64,000 nucleotides of DNA. It comes from Enterocloster asparagiformis (lineage in GTDB: Bacteria > Bacillota > Clostridia > Lachnospirales > Lachnospiraceae). The notes under the pieces were generated by a model, which had not been told where the DNA came from, did no database searches, and saw only the letters and a program-made list of their open reading frames with translations. Made by a program: the position numbers and the translations under genes. Positions 9,097 to 17,435 of the stretch are shown in pieces. Location: NCBI GenBank assembly GCA_018380885.1, contig JAGZSY010000009.1, positions 62,001 to 126,000 of the forward strand, read 5' to 3'. The number at the start of each line of letters is the position of its first letter. Positions within the stretch are counted from its first letter, which is position 1.

Positions 9097-9429
9097 ATGA
9101 AGTTAGTATATGCGATCGTGAGAAACGACAACGAGGATGATGTTGTTAGCCAGCTGACCCAGCACCACTACAGCATTACACGTCTGTCCACCACCGGCGG
9201 ATTCCTGAAGAAGGGGAACACCACGCTGATGATCGGCGCTGAAGATGACAAGGTTCAGGAAGTGATTGACATTATCAAGCAGGAGTGCGGCCAGCATCAG
9301 AAGATCACCGTGAACATGCCCTATATTTCCGGCACCACCATGGTCAACTATGCGACCATGCCTATGACTGTGGAGGTGGGCGGCGCCACCATTTTCGTGA
9401 TCAACGTGGAGCACTACGAGAAAATCTGA
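9097..9429 (+). CDS. darA: Cyclic-di-AMP receptor DarA (PII-like)
   Basis: 110-aa PII-like signal-transduction protein of the YaaQ/PstA/DarA family. It starts MKLVYAIVRNDN and contains RLSTTGGFLKKGNTTLMIG and the C-terminal NVEHYEKI. These features distinguish DarA from canonical PII proteins, which have a conserved T-loop Tyr. Known homologues are trimeric and bind c-di-AMP at the subunit interfaces; the downstream partner is unknown. A GAGGAGG ribosome-binding site precedes the ATG. It is transcribed alone between an extended -10 promoter with a hairpin leader and an intrinsic terminator at 9480-9513. Confidence 0.9.
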   Translation: MKLVYAIVRNDNEDDVVSQLTQHHYSITRLSTTGGFLKKGNTTLMIGAEDDKVQEVIDIIKQECGQHQKITVNMPYISGTTMVNYATMPMTVEVGGATIFVINVEHYEKI

Positions 9430-9479
9430 TCTTGAATTTAATATGACACGCGCAGAGCTTACTGGTTCTGTGACAAATT

Positions 9480-9513
9480 CGGAAGCTGTCCACGCCGGCA
9501 GCTTCCGTTTTTT
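9480..9513 (+). terminator. Intrinsic terminator after darA
   Basis: CGGAAGCTG (9480-9488) pairs with CAGCTTCCG (9499-9507) across a 10-nt loop and is followed by six T residues. The rest of the 310-bp interval to pduL holds the pduL promoter and an inverted repeat (9603-9655). Confidence 0.85.
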
Positions 9514-9602
9514 CAAATACAGGGCTCCCTGGCGCGGCCGCGGAGCGATTGGCGCGGAATAACCGGCAATTTTGCCGATATATGCCAGCGTATTAAAAAA
9601 AA

Positions 9603-9655
9603 TGCAAGATATTTCCCGGCCAGGGCTTGCAAAATCCTGGACAAACCAATAGAAT
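9603..9655 (+). promoter_or_regulatory. Promoter and possible operator of pduL-ackA
   Basis: TTGCAA (9627-9632), a 17-nt spacer and TAGAAT (9650-9655) form a sigma-A promoter. A perfect inverted repeat TGCAAG (9603-9608)/CTTGCA (9626-9631), with a 17-nt centre, overlaps the -35 box and could be a repressor site. The binding protein is unknown. Confidence 0.5.
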
Positions 9656-9739
9656 AGTATACAGAATACAGAGCTGCGCCATATCGCAGAGGCTGTGGGT
9701 CATTTTAAAATTTACAAGGATAAAAGGAGAGCGTTAATT

Positions 9740-10309
9740 ATGAAATTTTTAGTCGAGACATCCGCACGTCACGTACACCTGAGCCAGGAGCATCTGGAGA
9801 TCCTTTTCGGCGCCGGATATGAGCTGACCAGGAAGAAAGATCTTTCCCAGCCCGGCCAGTATGCCTGTGAGGAGAGAGTAACCATCGTCGGCACCAAGAA
9901 GGAGATGCCCGGCGTATCCATTTTAGGCCCTGTGAGAAAGGCCACCCAGGTGGAGCTGTCCCTGACGGACGCACGTTCCATCGGCGTTGCCGCTCCCATC
10001 AGAGAGTCCGGCGACATTGCCGGAAGCGGCGCATGTAAGATCATCGGACCCAAGGGCGAGATCGAGATTACCGAGGGCGTGATCGCCGCAAAGCGCCACA
10101 TCCATGCCACTCCCGCGGATGCCAAGGATCTGGGCGTTGAGAACGGCGAGATCGTAAACGTAAAGATCGACACCGACGGCAGAAGCCTGGTATTCGGCGA
10201 TGTGGTAGTCCGCGTGAGCGACAGCTACGCGCTGGCGATGCACATTGACACCGACGAGTCCAACGCGGCCGGCTGCGGAAGAGAAGTATACGGCGAGATC
10301 GTTAAATAG
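9740..10309 (+). CDS. pduL: Phosphate propanoyltransferase / PduL-type phosphotransacylase
   Basis: 189-aa PduL-family enzyme, unrelated in fold to Pta. It has the paired zinc-binding motifs ARHVHLS (residues 9-15) and AAKRHIHAT near residue 113, and GPVRKATQVELS. It interconverts acyl-CoA + Pi and acyl-phosphate + CoA. The chosen ATG at 9740 has an AAAGGAGA Shine-Dalgarno site and starts just before the conserved FLVETSARHVH; an in-frame ATG at 9695 lacks a good site. No microcompartment targeting extension is seen, and the next gene is ackA. It therefore very probably acts as the cell's acetate-forming phosphotransacetylase in place of Pta, making acetyl-phosphate for AckA. Confidence 0.88.
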   Translation: MKFLVETSARHVHLSQEHLEILFGAGYELTRKKDLSQPGQYACEERVTIVGTKKEMPGVSILGPVRKATQVELSLTDARSIGVAAPIRESGDIAGSGACKIIGPKGEIEITEGVIAAKRHIHATPADAKDLGVENGEIVNVKIDTDGRSLVFGDVVVRVSDSYALAMHIDTDESNAAGCGREVYGEIVK

Positions 10310-10334
10310 TAAGTTTAAAGGAGAAGGACATATT

Positions 10335-11528
10335 ATGAAGATTTTAGTTATCAACTGCGGAAGTTCCTCTTTAAAGTATCAGCTGATTGATATGGACAAT
10401 GAGAGCGTACTGGCAAAGGGCCTGTGCGAGCGCATCGGCATCGACGGTTCCAAGCTGACCCATCAGCCGGCCGGCAAGGACAAGTTCGTGATCGAGAACC
10501 CCATGCCCACCCACAAGACAGCCATTGAGATGGTGATGGAAGCCCTGCAGGATCCGGAGCACGGCGTGATCAAGGACACCTCCGAGATCTCCGCGATCGG
10601 ACACCGCGTGCTGCACGGCGGCACGGTTTACAGCGACTCCATCGTTGTGAACGAGGATGTGAAGCGCGTGATCCGCGAGTGCTTTGACTTGGGACCGCTG
10701 CACAACCCGGCCAACCTGATGGGAATCGAGGCCTGCGAGGCCGCTATGCCCGGCACCCCCAACGTAGCTGTGTTCGACACCGCATTTGGTATGTCCATGC
10801 CGGAAAAAGCGTATACTTACGCCATTCCCCACGAATACTATGAGAAATACGGCATCCGCCGCTACGGCTTCCACGGAACCAGCCACAAGTTCGTATCCGC
10901 TGAGGCCATCCGGTTCGGCGGCTTAGATCCCGAGACCGCCAAAGTGATCGTCTGCCACCTGGGCAACGGCGCCAGCGTATCCGCTTCCATCGGCGGCAAG
11001 TGCGTGGACACCAGCATGGGCTTAACCCCACTTGAGGGCCTGATCATGGGTACCAGAAGCGGCGACGTGGATCCGGCCGTGCTGCAGTTCATCATGAACA
11101 AAGAGGGGCTGGACATCAACCAGATGCTGGATATCCTGAACAAGAAGTCCGGCGTATACGGCATGACAAACGGCATCTCCAGCGACTTCCGCGATATCGA
11201 GAACGCCAAGGCCGAGGGCAACCACCTGGCTGAGGTAGCGCTGGATGCGTTCATTTACCGCGTTGTGAAGTACATCGGCGCTTACGCGGCAGCCATGAAC
11301 GGCGTGGACGCAATCGCGTTCACCGCAGGCGTGGGTGAGAACGACAAGACCGGAAGAAAGAACATCTGCTCCAGCCTGGCGTTTATGGGCGTTGAGATCG
11401 ACGACGAGGCCAACAATGTGCGCGGCGAGGAGCGTGTGATTTCCTCCGCAAACTCCAAGGTGAAGGTGATGCTGATCCCCACCAACGAGGAGCTGGCCAT
11501 TGCAAGAGAGACCCTGGCGCTGGTTTAA
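10335..11528 (+). CDS. ackA: Acetate kinase
   Basis: 397 aa, the normal AckA length, ASKHA fold. It begins MKILVINCGSSSLKYQL, the N-terminal acetate kinase signature (phosphate-1 loop with the conserved NxGSSS), and contains the second signature GYRRYGFHGTSHK-like stretch near residues 170-185 and DTSMGLTPLEGL. It converts acetyl-phosphate + ADP to acetate + ATP, the final substrate-level phosphorylation of acetogenic fermentation. It lies 25 nt after pduL with its own AAAGGAGAAGG ribosome-binding site, so the two form one operon from the promoter near 9627. Cytoplasmic. Confidence 0.95.
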   Translation: MKILVINCGSSSLKYQLIDMDNESVLAKGLCERIGIDGSKLTHQPAGKDKFVIENPMPTHKTAIEMVMEALQDPEHGVIKDTSEISAIGHRVLHGGTVYSDSIVVNEDVKRVIRECFDLGPLHNPANLMGIEACEAAMPGTPNVAVFDTAFGMSMPEKAYTYAIPHEYYEKYGIRRYGFHGTSHKFVSAEAIRFGGLDPETAKVIVCHLGNGASVSASIGGKCVDTSMGLTPLEGLIMGTRSGDVDPAVLQFIMNKEGLDINQMLDILNKKSGVYGMTNGISSDFRDIENAKAEGNHLAEVALDAFIYRVVKYIGAYAAAMNGVDAIAFTAGVGENDKTGRKNICSSLAFMGVEIDDEANNVRGEERVISSANSKVKVMLIPTNEELAIARETLALV

Positions 11529-11580
11529 TTCAAAACTTGTCTTAATTGCCGGAAAAGTTCGTTAAACTGGAAAAATTATG

Positions 11581-11609
11581 TTGACAAACCACATGCCTCT
11601 ATGTATAAT
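11581..11609 (+). promoter_or_regulatory. Consensus sigma-A promoter of the DUF177-rpmF operon
   Basis: TTGACA (11581-11586) and TATAAT (11604-11609) are separated by exactly 17 nt. This is a perfect consensus, as expected for a ribosomal-protein transcript, and it lies 30 nt before the DUF177 start codon. Confidence 0.9.
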
Positions 11610-11638
11610 ATTATAGGTGCATATGGAGGAATAATCGT

Positions 11639-12166
11639 ATGCTGATTAATTTAACAGAGCTGTTTTCCGTAGAGGGAAAAGTGAAGCACTATATCTGTGA
11701 GCTGGAGTTTTCCGAGTTTCGTGTGCCGGAAGGCACCTACGAGGTGGTGGAGAAAACACCGGTGAGTCTGGACATTACCAACAAGGGAAACAAGGTATTC
11801 ACGGTGACGGGACATGGGGATGTATCCCTTGAGATGCCCTGCAGCCGGTGCCTGGATCCCGTGAAGGTGGATTTCCATCTGGAGATTGACGATGAGATCG
11901 ACATGAAGCAGACGGACAAAGAGCGGATGGAAGCGCTTGACGAGCAGTTCTATGTAAATGGTTACAATCTGGATGTAGACCAAATGGTTCGCAATGAGTT
12001 GACCTTGAGCCTGCCTATGAAAGTTCTCTGCGATGAAAATTGCAAGGGGATCTGTAATAGATGTGGTACAAATCTCAACCGTGGGACTTGTGACTGCGAT
12101 ACCAGGTCACTTGACCCGAGAATGTCAGTTATCCAGGATATTTTTAAACAGTTGAAGGAGGTGTAA
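11639..12166 (+). CDS. DUF177 family protein (YceD)
   Basis: 175-aa YceD/DUF177 protein, the usual partner encoded just before ribosomal protein L32 in most bacteria. Characteristic features are the CSRCLDPV motif near residue 69 and the C-terminal zinc-ribbon-like cluster with GICNRCGTNLN and CDC. The family is linked to 23S rRNA/50S biogenesis and, in plants, to rRNA processing; the exact role is not settled. The gene is 3 nt from rpmF, so the two are translationally coupled. A GGAGGAA Shine-Dalgarno precedes the ATG. Confidence 0.9.
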   Translation: MLINLTELFSVEGKVKHYICELEFSEFRVPEGTYEVVEKTPVSLDITNKGNKVFTVTGHGDVSLEMPCSRCLDPVKVDFHLEIDDEIDMKQTDKERMEALDEQFYVNGYNLDVDQMVRNELTLSLPMKVLCDENCKGICNRCGTNLNRGTCDCDTRSLDPRMSVIQDIFKQLKEV

Positions 12167-12169
12167 ACC

Positions 12170-12352
12170 ATGTCTATCTGTCCTAAGAATAAATCTTCCA
12201 AAGCGAGAAGAGACAGCCGCAGAGCAAACTGGAAGATGAGCGCTCCGAATCTGGTAAAGTGCTCCAAGTGCGGTGCTTTAATGATGCCTCACAGAGTGTG
12301 CAAGGCTTGCGGATCTTATAACAAGAAAGAGATCATCAGCGTTGAGGATTAA
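12170..12352 (+). CDS. rpmF: 50S ribosomal protein L32
   Basis: 60-aa basic protein beginning MSICPKNKSSKARRDSRRAN and carrying an intact zinc ribbon, CSKC and CKAC. This is the zinc-binding (C+) form of L32. The start lies 3 nt after DUF177 with a GAAGGAGG ribosome-binding site. In many Firmicutes plsX follows directly; here the operon ends at a strong terminator (12391-12427), and plsX is found about 42 kb downstream with its own promoter. Confidence 0.96.
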   Translation: MSICPKNKSSKARRDSRRANWKMSAPNLVKCSKCGALMMPHRVCKACGSYNKKEIISVED

Positions 12353-12390
12353 TTTTCAACAAGTTGAAAATCTGTGAAAAGCCAGTCAAG

Positions 12391-12427
12391 ATGCGGCCTT
12401 TGGGAATTTCCAAAGGCCGCATTTTTT
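12391..12427 (+). terminator. Strong intrinsic terminator after rpmF
   Basis: A 13-bp perfect stem (12391-12403 with 12410-12422) with a 6-nt loop is followed by a T-run to 12427. Confidence 0.92.
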
Positions 12428-12557
12428 GTGTGGCAGGAGGGCCTCCGGACGGGATGGCAGGGCACGCCCCGATGAGCGTTTGCCTCCGGTTCCGCCGCGG
12501 TGAAAAGCTCTGGGCTCCCAGCGGACAGAGGGCGGATTCGCAGATGGAAAAGCATAG

Positions 12558-12593
12558 AAAGGATTTTGGAAATAAACTCCAAAATCCTTTTTT
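12558..12593 (+). terminator. Second intrinsic terminator in the rpmF-marR gap
   Basis: AAAGGATTTTGG (12558-12569) pairs perfectly with CCAAAATCCTTT (12579-12590) and continues into TTT. About 130 nt of sequence without a convincing gene separate it from the first terminator. The 373-bp gap otherwise contains only the marR promoter. Confidence 0.85.
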
Positions 12594-12636
12594 GCGTTTG
12601 AGGCAAAATAGGAGATGCCCCGGCGTATTTTTACTA

Positions 12637-12686
12637 TTGACAAATATATATAACAGAGTTAATATTGTACGAAATAAATAATTAAC
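12637..12686 (+). promoter_or_regulatory. marR-exporter operon promoter with probable MarR operator
   Basis: TTGACA (12637-12642), 17 nt, TAATAT (12660-12665) form the promoter. GTTAAT (12658-12663) and ATTAAC (12681-12686) form an inverted repeat over the -10 and start region. A 9-nt direct repeat (TTAATATTG/TTAACATTG) is spaced by 22 nt. This is a good autorepression site for the MarR protein encoded 40 nt downstream; assignment is by position. Confidence 0.6.
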
Positions 12687-12725
12687 ATTGATAACTAAAT
12701 TGGAGCCAGAAGGGGATGAAACGCT

Positions 12726-13226
12726 ATGACAAATGAGAAGTACGGGAAGTATCTTCAGTCGGAACTGATTAAGGTGATGCGCAGAATCAAGAAAATCAAA
12801 TCAAATGTTTCACTGGAACCGCTCATCTACACGGAGTACAACGCGCTGGAGCTGATCAGCCGGTACACCCGGGAGCATCCCGGCGCGCCGGGGATCTATG
12901 TGTCGGAATTGGCCGGCAATATGGGTATCGCGCCGTCGGCGGCCTCCCGCCTGTTAAACGCCATGGAGGGGAAAGGCTTTATCGCCAGAGAGGTGGACGC
13001 CGGGGACCGCAGAAATACCTTCGTCCGCCTGACGCCGGAGGGAAAGGAAATCTTCGGGAGAGTCGCCGGCGAGATGGAGTTCTTAAGAGAGCGCTACGTG
13101 GAGCGAATGGGATACGAGGATATCGCGGAACTGATCAAGCTGTGGAATAGGCTGGCCGACATCATGGAGGAGGAACTGGACTTACTTGCGCAGAGCCGGG
13201 AGCGGGAAGAGGAGGAGCGGCAATGA
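12726..13226 (+). CDS. MarR family transcriptional regulator
   Basis: 166-aa winged-helix regulator. The DNA-binding helix-turn-helix is in VSELAGNMGIAPSAASRLLNAMEGKGFI (about residues 60-87). It is followed by the typical wing with DAGDRRNTFVRLTPEGKE, whose DxRxxxxxLT-like signature is diagnostic of MarR. It heads a tightly coupled operon; its stop codon overlaps the start of the kinase-like gene (ATGA). It most probably represses this operon through the inverted repeat at the promoter and is released by a compound that the exporter removes. This is inference from gene order. Confidence 0.9.
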   Translation: MTNEKYGKYLQSELIKVMRRIKKIKSNVSLEPLIYTEYNALELISRYTREHPGAPGIYVSELAGNMGIAPSAASRLLNAMEGKGFIAREVDAGDRRNTFVRLTPEGKEIFGRVAGEMEFLRERYVERMGYEDIAELIKLWNRLADIMEEELDLLAQSREREEEERQ

Positions 13227-13849
13227 GACGCAGATGCATCACAATCGACAGGCAGTACGGAAGCGGAGGGCGGGAGGTTGGCAGGATATTGTCGAAAAAG
13301 CTGGATATCCCCTTTTACGACGGGGAGCTTTTGCTGCTGGCCGCGGAGCGGTTTGGGCTGAATCCCGGTTTGCTGAAAGAGAAGGATGAGAAGCGCAGCG
13401 GCAGCCTGCTCCACGATATTGCCATATTTGCCAACAGCTTCCAGAATTACGAAAAGATGTTCGAGCCCTACAAGCTGTTTGAGGCCGTGAGCACAACCAT
13501 CTGCAAGCTGGCGATGGAGGGACCTGCCATCTTTATGGGAAGATGCGCGGACACGGTCCTGAAGGACGTGTGCGGTTCCCTGAATATTTTCATCTACGCT
13601 TCCTCCATGGAGGAGCGGATCAGCCGCATCCACAATACGGACCATATCGCGATGAAAAATATTGAAGCTTCCATCAGGAAGAAAGATCAGCAGCGGAGAG
13701 AATATTATAAAATGTTCGCCGAGAAAGAGTGGGGGAAGATGGAAAACTACGACATTTGTCTGAACACGTCCTCTTTCGGGTACGAGGGCTGCGCGGACGT
13801 GATCGCTGCAATGGCCGGCCGCTCTGACGGCGGCGGGAAGAAGGAATGA
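13223..13849 (+). CDS. Cytidylate-kinase-like family protein
   Basis: 208-aa P-loop-kinase-like protein beginning MRRRCITIDRQYGSGGREVG. In this family (cytidylate kinase-like) the loop GSGGREVG takes the place of a Walker A and lacks the usual GK(S/T), so the kinase activity is doubtful. IFMGRCADTVL near residue 95 and the basic IRKKDQQRREYY near residue 150, a lid-like segment, match the family. The biochemical role of the family is unknown. It overlaps marR upstream and the ABC gene downstream by 4 nt each, so it is made together with the exporter and could modulate it. Confidence 0.82.
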   Translation: MRRRCITIDRQYGSGGREVGRILSKKLDIPFYDGELLLLAAERFGLNPGLLKEKDEKRSGSLLHDIAIFANSFQNYEKMFEPYKLFEAVSTTICKLAMEGPAIFMGRCADTVLKDVCGSLNIFIYASSMEERISRIHNTDHIAMKNIEASIRKKDQQRREYYKMFAEKEWGKMENYDICLNTSSFGYEGCADVIAAMAGRSDGGGKKE

Positions 13850-15582
13850 GCTTGACCGTACTGTTTCGATATTTTAAACCTTATGTATTTTATATCTTAC
13901 TCGCCATCGTGCTCCTGTTCGGCCAGGCATCCTGCGACCTCGCTCTGCCGGACTTTATGTCCGATATTGTAAACGACGGGATCACGTCGGGTAACAGCGG
14001 TTACATAGTGGAGACGGGGATGAAGATGCTGGGAGTGGCGCTGCTCAGCGCGGCCTGCACGGTCACCGTGGGATTTCTGGGGGCCAGGGTGGCGGCGGGG
14101 GTCAGCCGCGGTCTGAGGCAGGATGTGTTTATCTCGGTGGAAGGTTTTTCCAACGCGGAGCTGGATAAGTTTTCCACCTCCTCCCTTATCACCAGAACCA
14201 CCAATGACATCACCCAGATCCAGATGCTGATTGTCATGATGATCCGCATGGTATTCTACGCGCCGATCATGGCGGTGGGAGGTATCCTCCACGCCCTGTC
14301 AAAGGATACCTCCATGTCGTGGATCATCGCGCTGGCGGTGGCTCTGCTTTTTACCGTGGTGTTCTCCATGTTCGGCCTTGTCATGCCAAAATTCCAGATT
14401 GTCCAGAGACTGATCGACCGCTTGAACCTGGTGGTCCGCGAAAACCTGGAGGGCATGCTGGTGGTCCGGGCATTTGACACGCAGAAATTCGAGGAGGACC
14501 GGTTTGACCGGGTGAACCGGGATCTGACAAGGACGAACCTGTTCGTCAACCGCACCATGTCCGCCATGATGCCAGCCATGATGCTGATCATGAACCTGAT
14601 CACCCTGCTTGTGGTGTGGGTGGGTTCCAACCAGGTGTCCGGCTTCCACATGGAGGTGGGCGACATGATGGCCTATATGCAGTATGTGATGCAGATCATC
14701 ATGGCCTTCCTGATGATGTCCATGATGTTCATCATGATTCCACGGGCCATCGTGTCGATCAACCGCGTGGTGGAGGTGCTGCAGACGAAATCCACCATTG
14801 TGGACCGGGAGGAGCCGGCCCGGATTCCTCAGCCCTGTAAAGGCGTGGTGGAGTACCGCCACGTATCCTTCCACTATCCCAATGCGGACGAGGACGTGTT
14901 GACCGACATTCATTTTACGGCGCTGCCGGGGCAGGTCACCGCTTTTATAGGAGCGACGGGCAGCGGCAAGAGCACATTGGTCAATCTGCTTCCGCGGTTC
15001 TACGATGTGACGGGCGGCGAAATCCTGATCGACGGAGTTGACATCCGGGATTGGCCGATCCATGAGCTGCGCCGGAATCTGGGATTTGTCCCGCAGAAGG
15101 GAATCCTGTTTTCCGGCACCATCGGGACCAATCTGGCCTACGGCGACAGGACGGCGGGGGAGGAACGGATCAAGTGGGCGGCAACCATCGCCCAGGCAAT
15201 GGAATTTATCGAATCCAAGCCGGACTTGTTTGACACGCTCATCGCCCAGGGCGGCGGCAACGTGTCCGGGGGACAGAAACAGCGCCTTTCCATCGCCAGG
15301 GCCCTGGTGAAGAACGCCCCCATCAATGTGTTTGACGACAGCTTTTCCGCCCTGGATTTTAAGACGGATGCCAGGCTGAGGGCCGCCTTGAAAGCGGAAA
15401 CCAAAAATTCCACCCAGTTTCTGGTCGCCCAGCGCATCAGCACTATCATGAACGCGGACCAGATCATTGTGCTGGATCACGGAAAAATGGTGGGCAAGGG
15501 AACGCACCGGGAGCTGATGGAAGGCTGTACGGTCTACCGTGAGATCGCTCTGTCCCAGCTCAGTGAGGAGGAATTGAAATGA
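13846..15582 (+). CDS. ABC transporter ATP-binding/permease, degenerate-site half
   Basis: 578-aa half-transporter: six transmembrane helices (about residues 15-310) then an NBD. Walker A is GATGSGKST near 369-377 and the signature NVSGGQKQR near 471. Walker B reads INVFDDS, with Asp498 in place of the catalytic Glu. The H-loop has Gln529 (VAQRIST) in place of His. The next gene supplies a canonical NBD whose signature is altered. Together they match a heterodimeric exporter with one degenerate ATP site, like bacterial BmrCD/TM287-288-type pumps. Starts overlap by ATGA on both sides. Likely substrate: drugs or toxic metabolites, given the MarR regulator; unproven. Confidence 0.92.
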   Translation: MSLTVLFRYFKPYVFYILLAIVLLFGQASCDLALPDFMSDIVNDGITSGNSGYIVETGMKMLGVALLSAACTVTVGFLGARVAAGVSRGLRQDVFISVEGFSNAELDKFSTSSLITRTTNDITQIQMLIVMMIRMVFYAPIMAVGGILHALSKDTSMSWIIALAVALLFTVVFSMFGLVMPKFQIVQRLIDRLNLVVRENLEGMLVVRAFDTQKFEEDRFDRVNRDLTRTNLFVNRTMSAMMPAMMLIMNLITLLVVWVGSNQVSGFHMEVGDMMAYMQYVMQIIMAFLMMSMMFIMIPRAIVSINRVVEVLQTKSTIVDREEPARIPQPCKGVVEYRHVSFHYPNADEDVLTDIHFTALPGQVTAFIGATGSGKSTLVNLLPRFYDVTGGEILIDGVDIRDWPIHELRRNLGFVPQKGILFSGTIGTNLAYGDRTAGEERIKWAATIAQAMEFIESKPDLFDTLIAQGGGNVSGGQKQRLSIARALVKNAPINVFDDSFSALDFKTDARLRAALKAETKNSTQFLVAQRISTIMNADQIIVLDHGKMVGKGTHRELMEGCTVYREIALSQLSEEELK

Positions 15583-17435
15583 CAGAACAAAAACAAGCGC
15601 CTCCCCCGCGTATGGGCGGCGGCCGCGGAATTAAGGCGGCCGGGGAGAAGGCGAAGGATTTTAAGGGAACCATGGTCCATCTGATTCAGTATCTCATGGT
15701 GTATAAAACCTCCGTGTGTATTGTCATCCTGTTTGCCGGCTGCTCCTCCGTGTTCTCCATCGTGGGGCCGAAGATTCTCGGAAAGGCCACCACCAAGTTG
15801 TTCGAGGGCATGATTGCCTGGATGATGGGCACCGGGCTTTTAACGGATTTCCGCTACATAAGGAACTGCCTTTTGCTGCTGGTGGTGCTGTACCTGATAT
15901 CGGCCGCATTTTCCTACCTGCAGAGCTATATCATGTCGGGCGTAAGTATGAAGGTGACCTACCAGTTCCGAAAGAATATATCGGAGAAGATGAACCGGCT
16001 GCCTCTCAGCTACTATGACACCAGAACCCACGGCGAGGTGCTGTCCCGCATCACCAACGATGTGGATACGGTCAGCCAGACCTTAAACCAGAGCCTGACC
16101 CAGATCATCACCTCGGTGACCACCCTCATCGGCGTTCTGGCGATGATGATCTCCATCAGCATACGCATGACGCTGGTGGCCGTCATGGTCCTTCCCCTCT
16201 CCATGGGCCTGATCATGGGGGTGGTTAAAAAATCCCAGCGCTATTTCAAGGGGCAGCAGAGGAGCCTGGGCCGCCTCAACGGCCATATCGAGGAGATTTA
16301 CGGCGGCCACAACGTGGTGCAGGTCTTTAACGGCGAGGCGGAGGCCATTGAGACCTTCAAGGAGATCAACGACGAGCTGTATCAATCTGCCTGGAAATCA
16401 CAGTTCCTCTCCGGCATGATGATGCCCATCATGTCCTTTGTGGGAAATCTGGGCTATGTGTTCGTCTGCCTTTTGGGCGGTTATCTGACCGTCCAGAAGG
16501 TCATTGACATCGGCGATATCCAGGCGTTTATCCAATACATGCGCTCCTTCACCCAGCCCATCACCCAGATCGCCAATATCTCAAACACCCTGCAGTCCAC
16601 GGCTGCGGCTGCGGAGCGGGTGTTCGAGTTCCTGGACGAGAGGGAGGAGGTGCCTGAGACAGGCAACCCCATCCATTTGGAGCAGGTGCGGGGCGACGTG
16701 GAGTTTCGGCATGTGCATTTCGGCTACCGGCCGGATAAAATGATCATCCATGATTTTTCCTCCATGATTCAATCCGGCCAGACCATTGCCATCGTAGGGC
16801 CCACGGGAGCCGGAAAGACAACGATTGTAAAGCTTTTGATGCGGTTTTATGAGCTGAATTCCGGGAGCATCCTGATTGACGGCCACGACTCCCTGGATTT
16901 CACGAGAAACGAGCTGCGGTCCATGTTCGGCATGGTGCTTCAGGATACCTGGCTGTACAGCGCCAGCATCATGGAGAATATCCGGTACGGCAATTTTGAC
17001 AAGACCGACGAGGAAGTGATCGAGGCCGCAAAGACCGCCCACTGCGACGAGTTCATCCGGGCCATGCCGGGCGGTTACCAGATGATGATCAACGAGGAGG
17101 CCAGCAATCTGTCCCAGGGACAGAAACAGCTGTTGACCATAGCCAGAACCATTTTGGCGGACCCCAGAATCCTGATTCTGGATGAGGCTACCAGTTCCAT
17201 TGACACGAGGACCGAGGTGTTGATCCAGAAGGCTATGAACAACCTCATGCAGAACCGCACCAGCTTCGTGATCGCGCATCGCCTGTCCACCATCCGGGAT
17301 GCCGATTTAATCCTTGTGATGAAGGACGGGGATATCATCGAGCAGGGCAATCATAAAGAGCTGCTGGAGAAGAAGGGCTTTTACGCCGATTTATATCAGA
17401 GCCAGTTTGCGGATCATGAAAGGAGCGCAAGTTGA
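15579..17435 (+). CDS. ABC transporter ATP-binding/permease, catalytic half
   Basis: 618-aa partner half-transporter with a 45-residue basic, Gly/Pro-rich N-terminal tail, six transmembrane helices and an NBD. Walker A is GPTGAGKTT (G407 onward) and Walker B ILILDEAT with Glu536. His567 in IAHRLST is intact. The signature is NLSQGQKQ (510-517) with Gln513 replacing a Gly. These residues complete one consensus and one degenerate ATP site when paired with the preceding protein, so the two must work as a heterodimer. The start codon overlaps the stop of the first half (ATGA) and its own stop overlaps the TTG start of the adaptor gene. Confidence 0.92.
   Translation: MTEQKQAPPPRMGGGRGIKAAGEKAKDFKGTMVHLIQYLMVYKTSVCIVILFAGCSSVFSIVGPKILGKATTKLFEGMIAWMMGTGLLTDFRYIRNCLLLLVVLYLISAAFSYLQSYIMSGVSMKVTYQFRKNISEKMNRLPLSYYDTRTHGEVLSRITNDVDTVSQTLNQSLTQIITSVTTLIGVLAMMISISIRMTLVAVMVLPLSMGLIMGVVKKSQRYFKGQQRSLGRLNGHIEEIYGGHNVVQVFNGEAEAIETFKEINDELYQSAWKSQFLSGMMMPIMSFVGNLGYVFVCLLGGYLTVQKVIDIGDIQAFIQYMRSFTQPITQIANISNTLQSTAAAAERVFEFLDEREEVPETGNPIHLEQVRGDVEFRHVHFGYRPDKMIIHDFSSMIQSGQTIAIVGPTGAGKTTIVKLLMRFYELNSGSILIDGHDSLDFTRNELRSMFGMVLQDTWLYSASIMENIRYGNFDKTDEEVIEAAKTAHCDEFIRAMPGGYQMMINEEASNLSQGQKQLLTIARTILADPRILILDEATSSIDTRTEVLIQKAMNNLMQNRTSFVIAHRLSTIRDADLILVMKDGDIIEQGNHKELLEKKGFYADLYQSQFADHERSAS

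Noticed and set aside
12364..12681. 105-codon plus-strand frame after rpmF
   Set aside because: It runs through two intrinsic terminators and the marR promoter and shows no protein-like composition.
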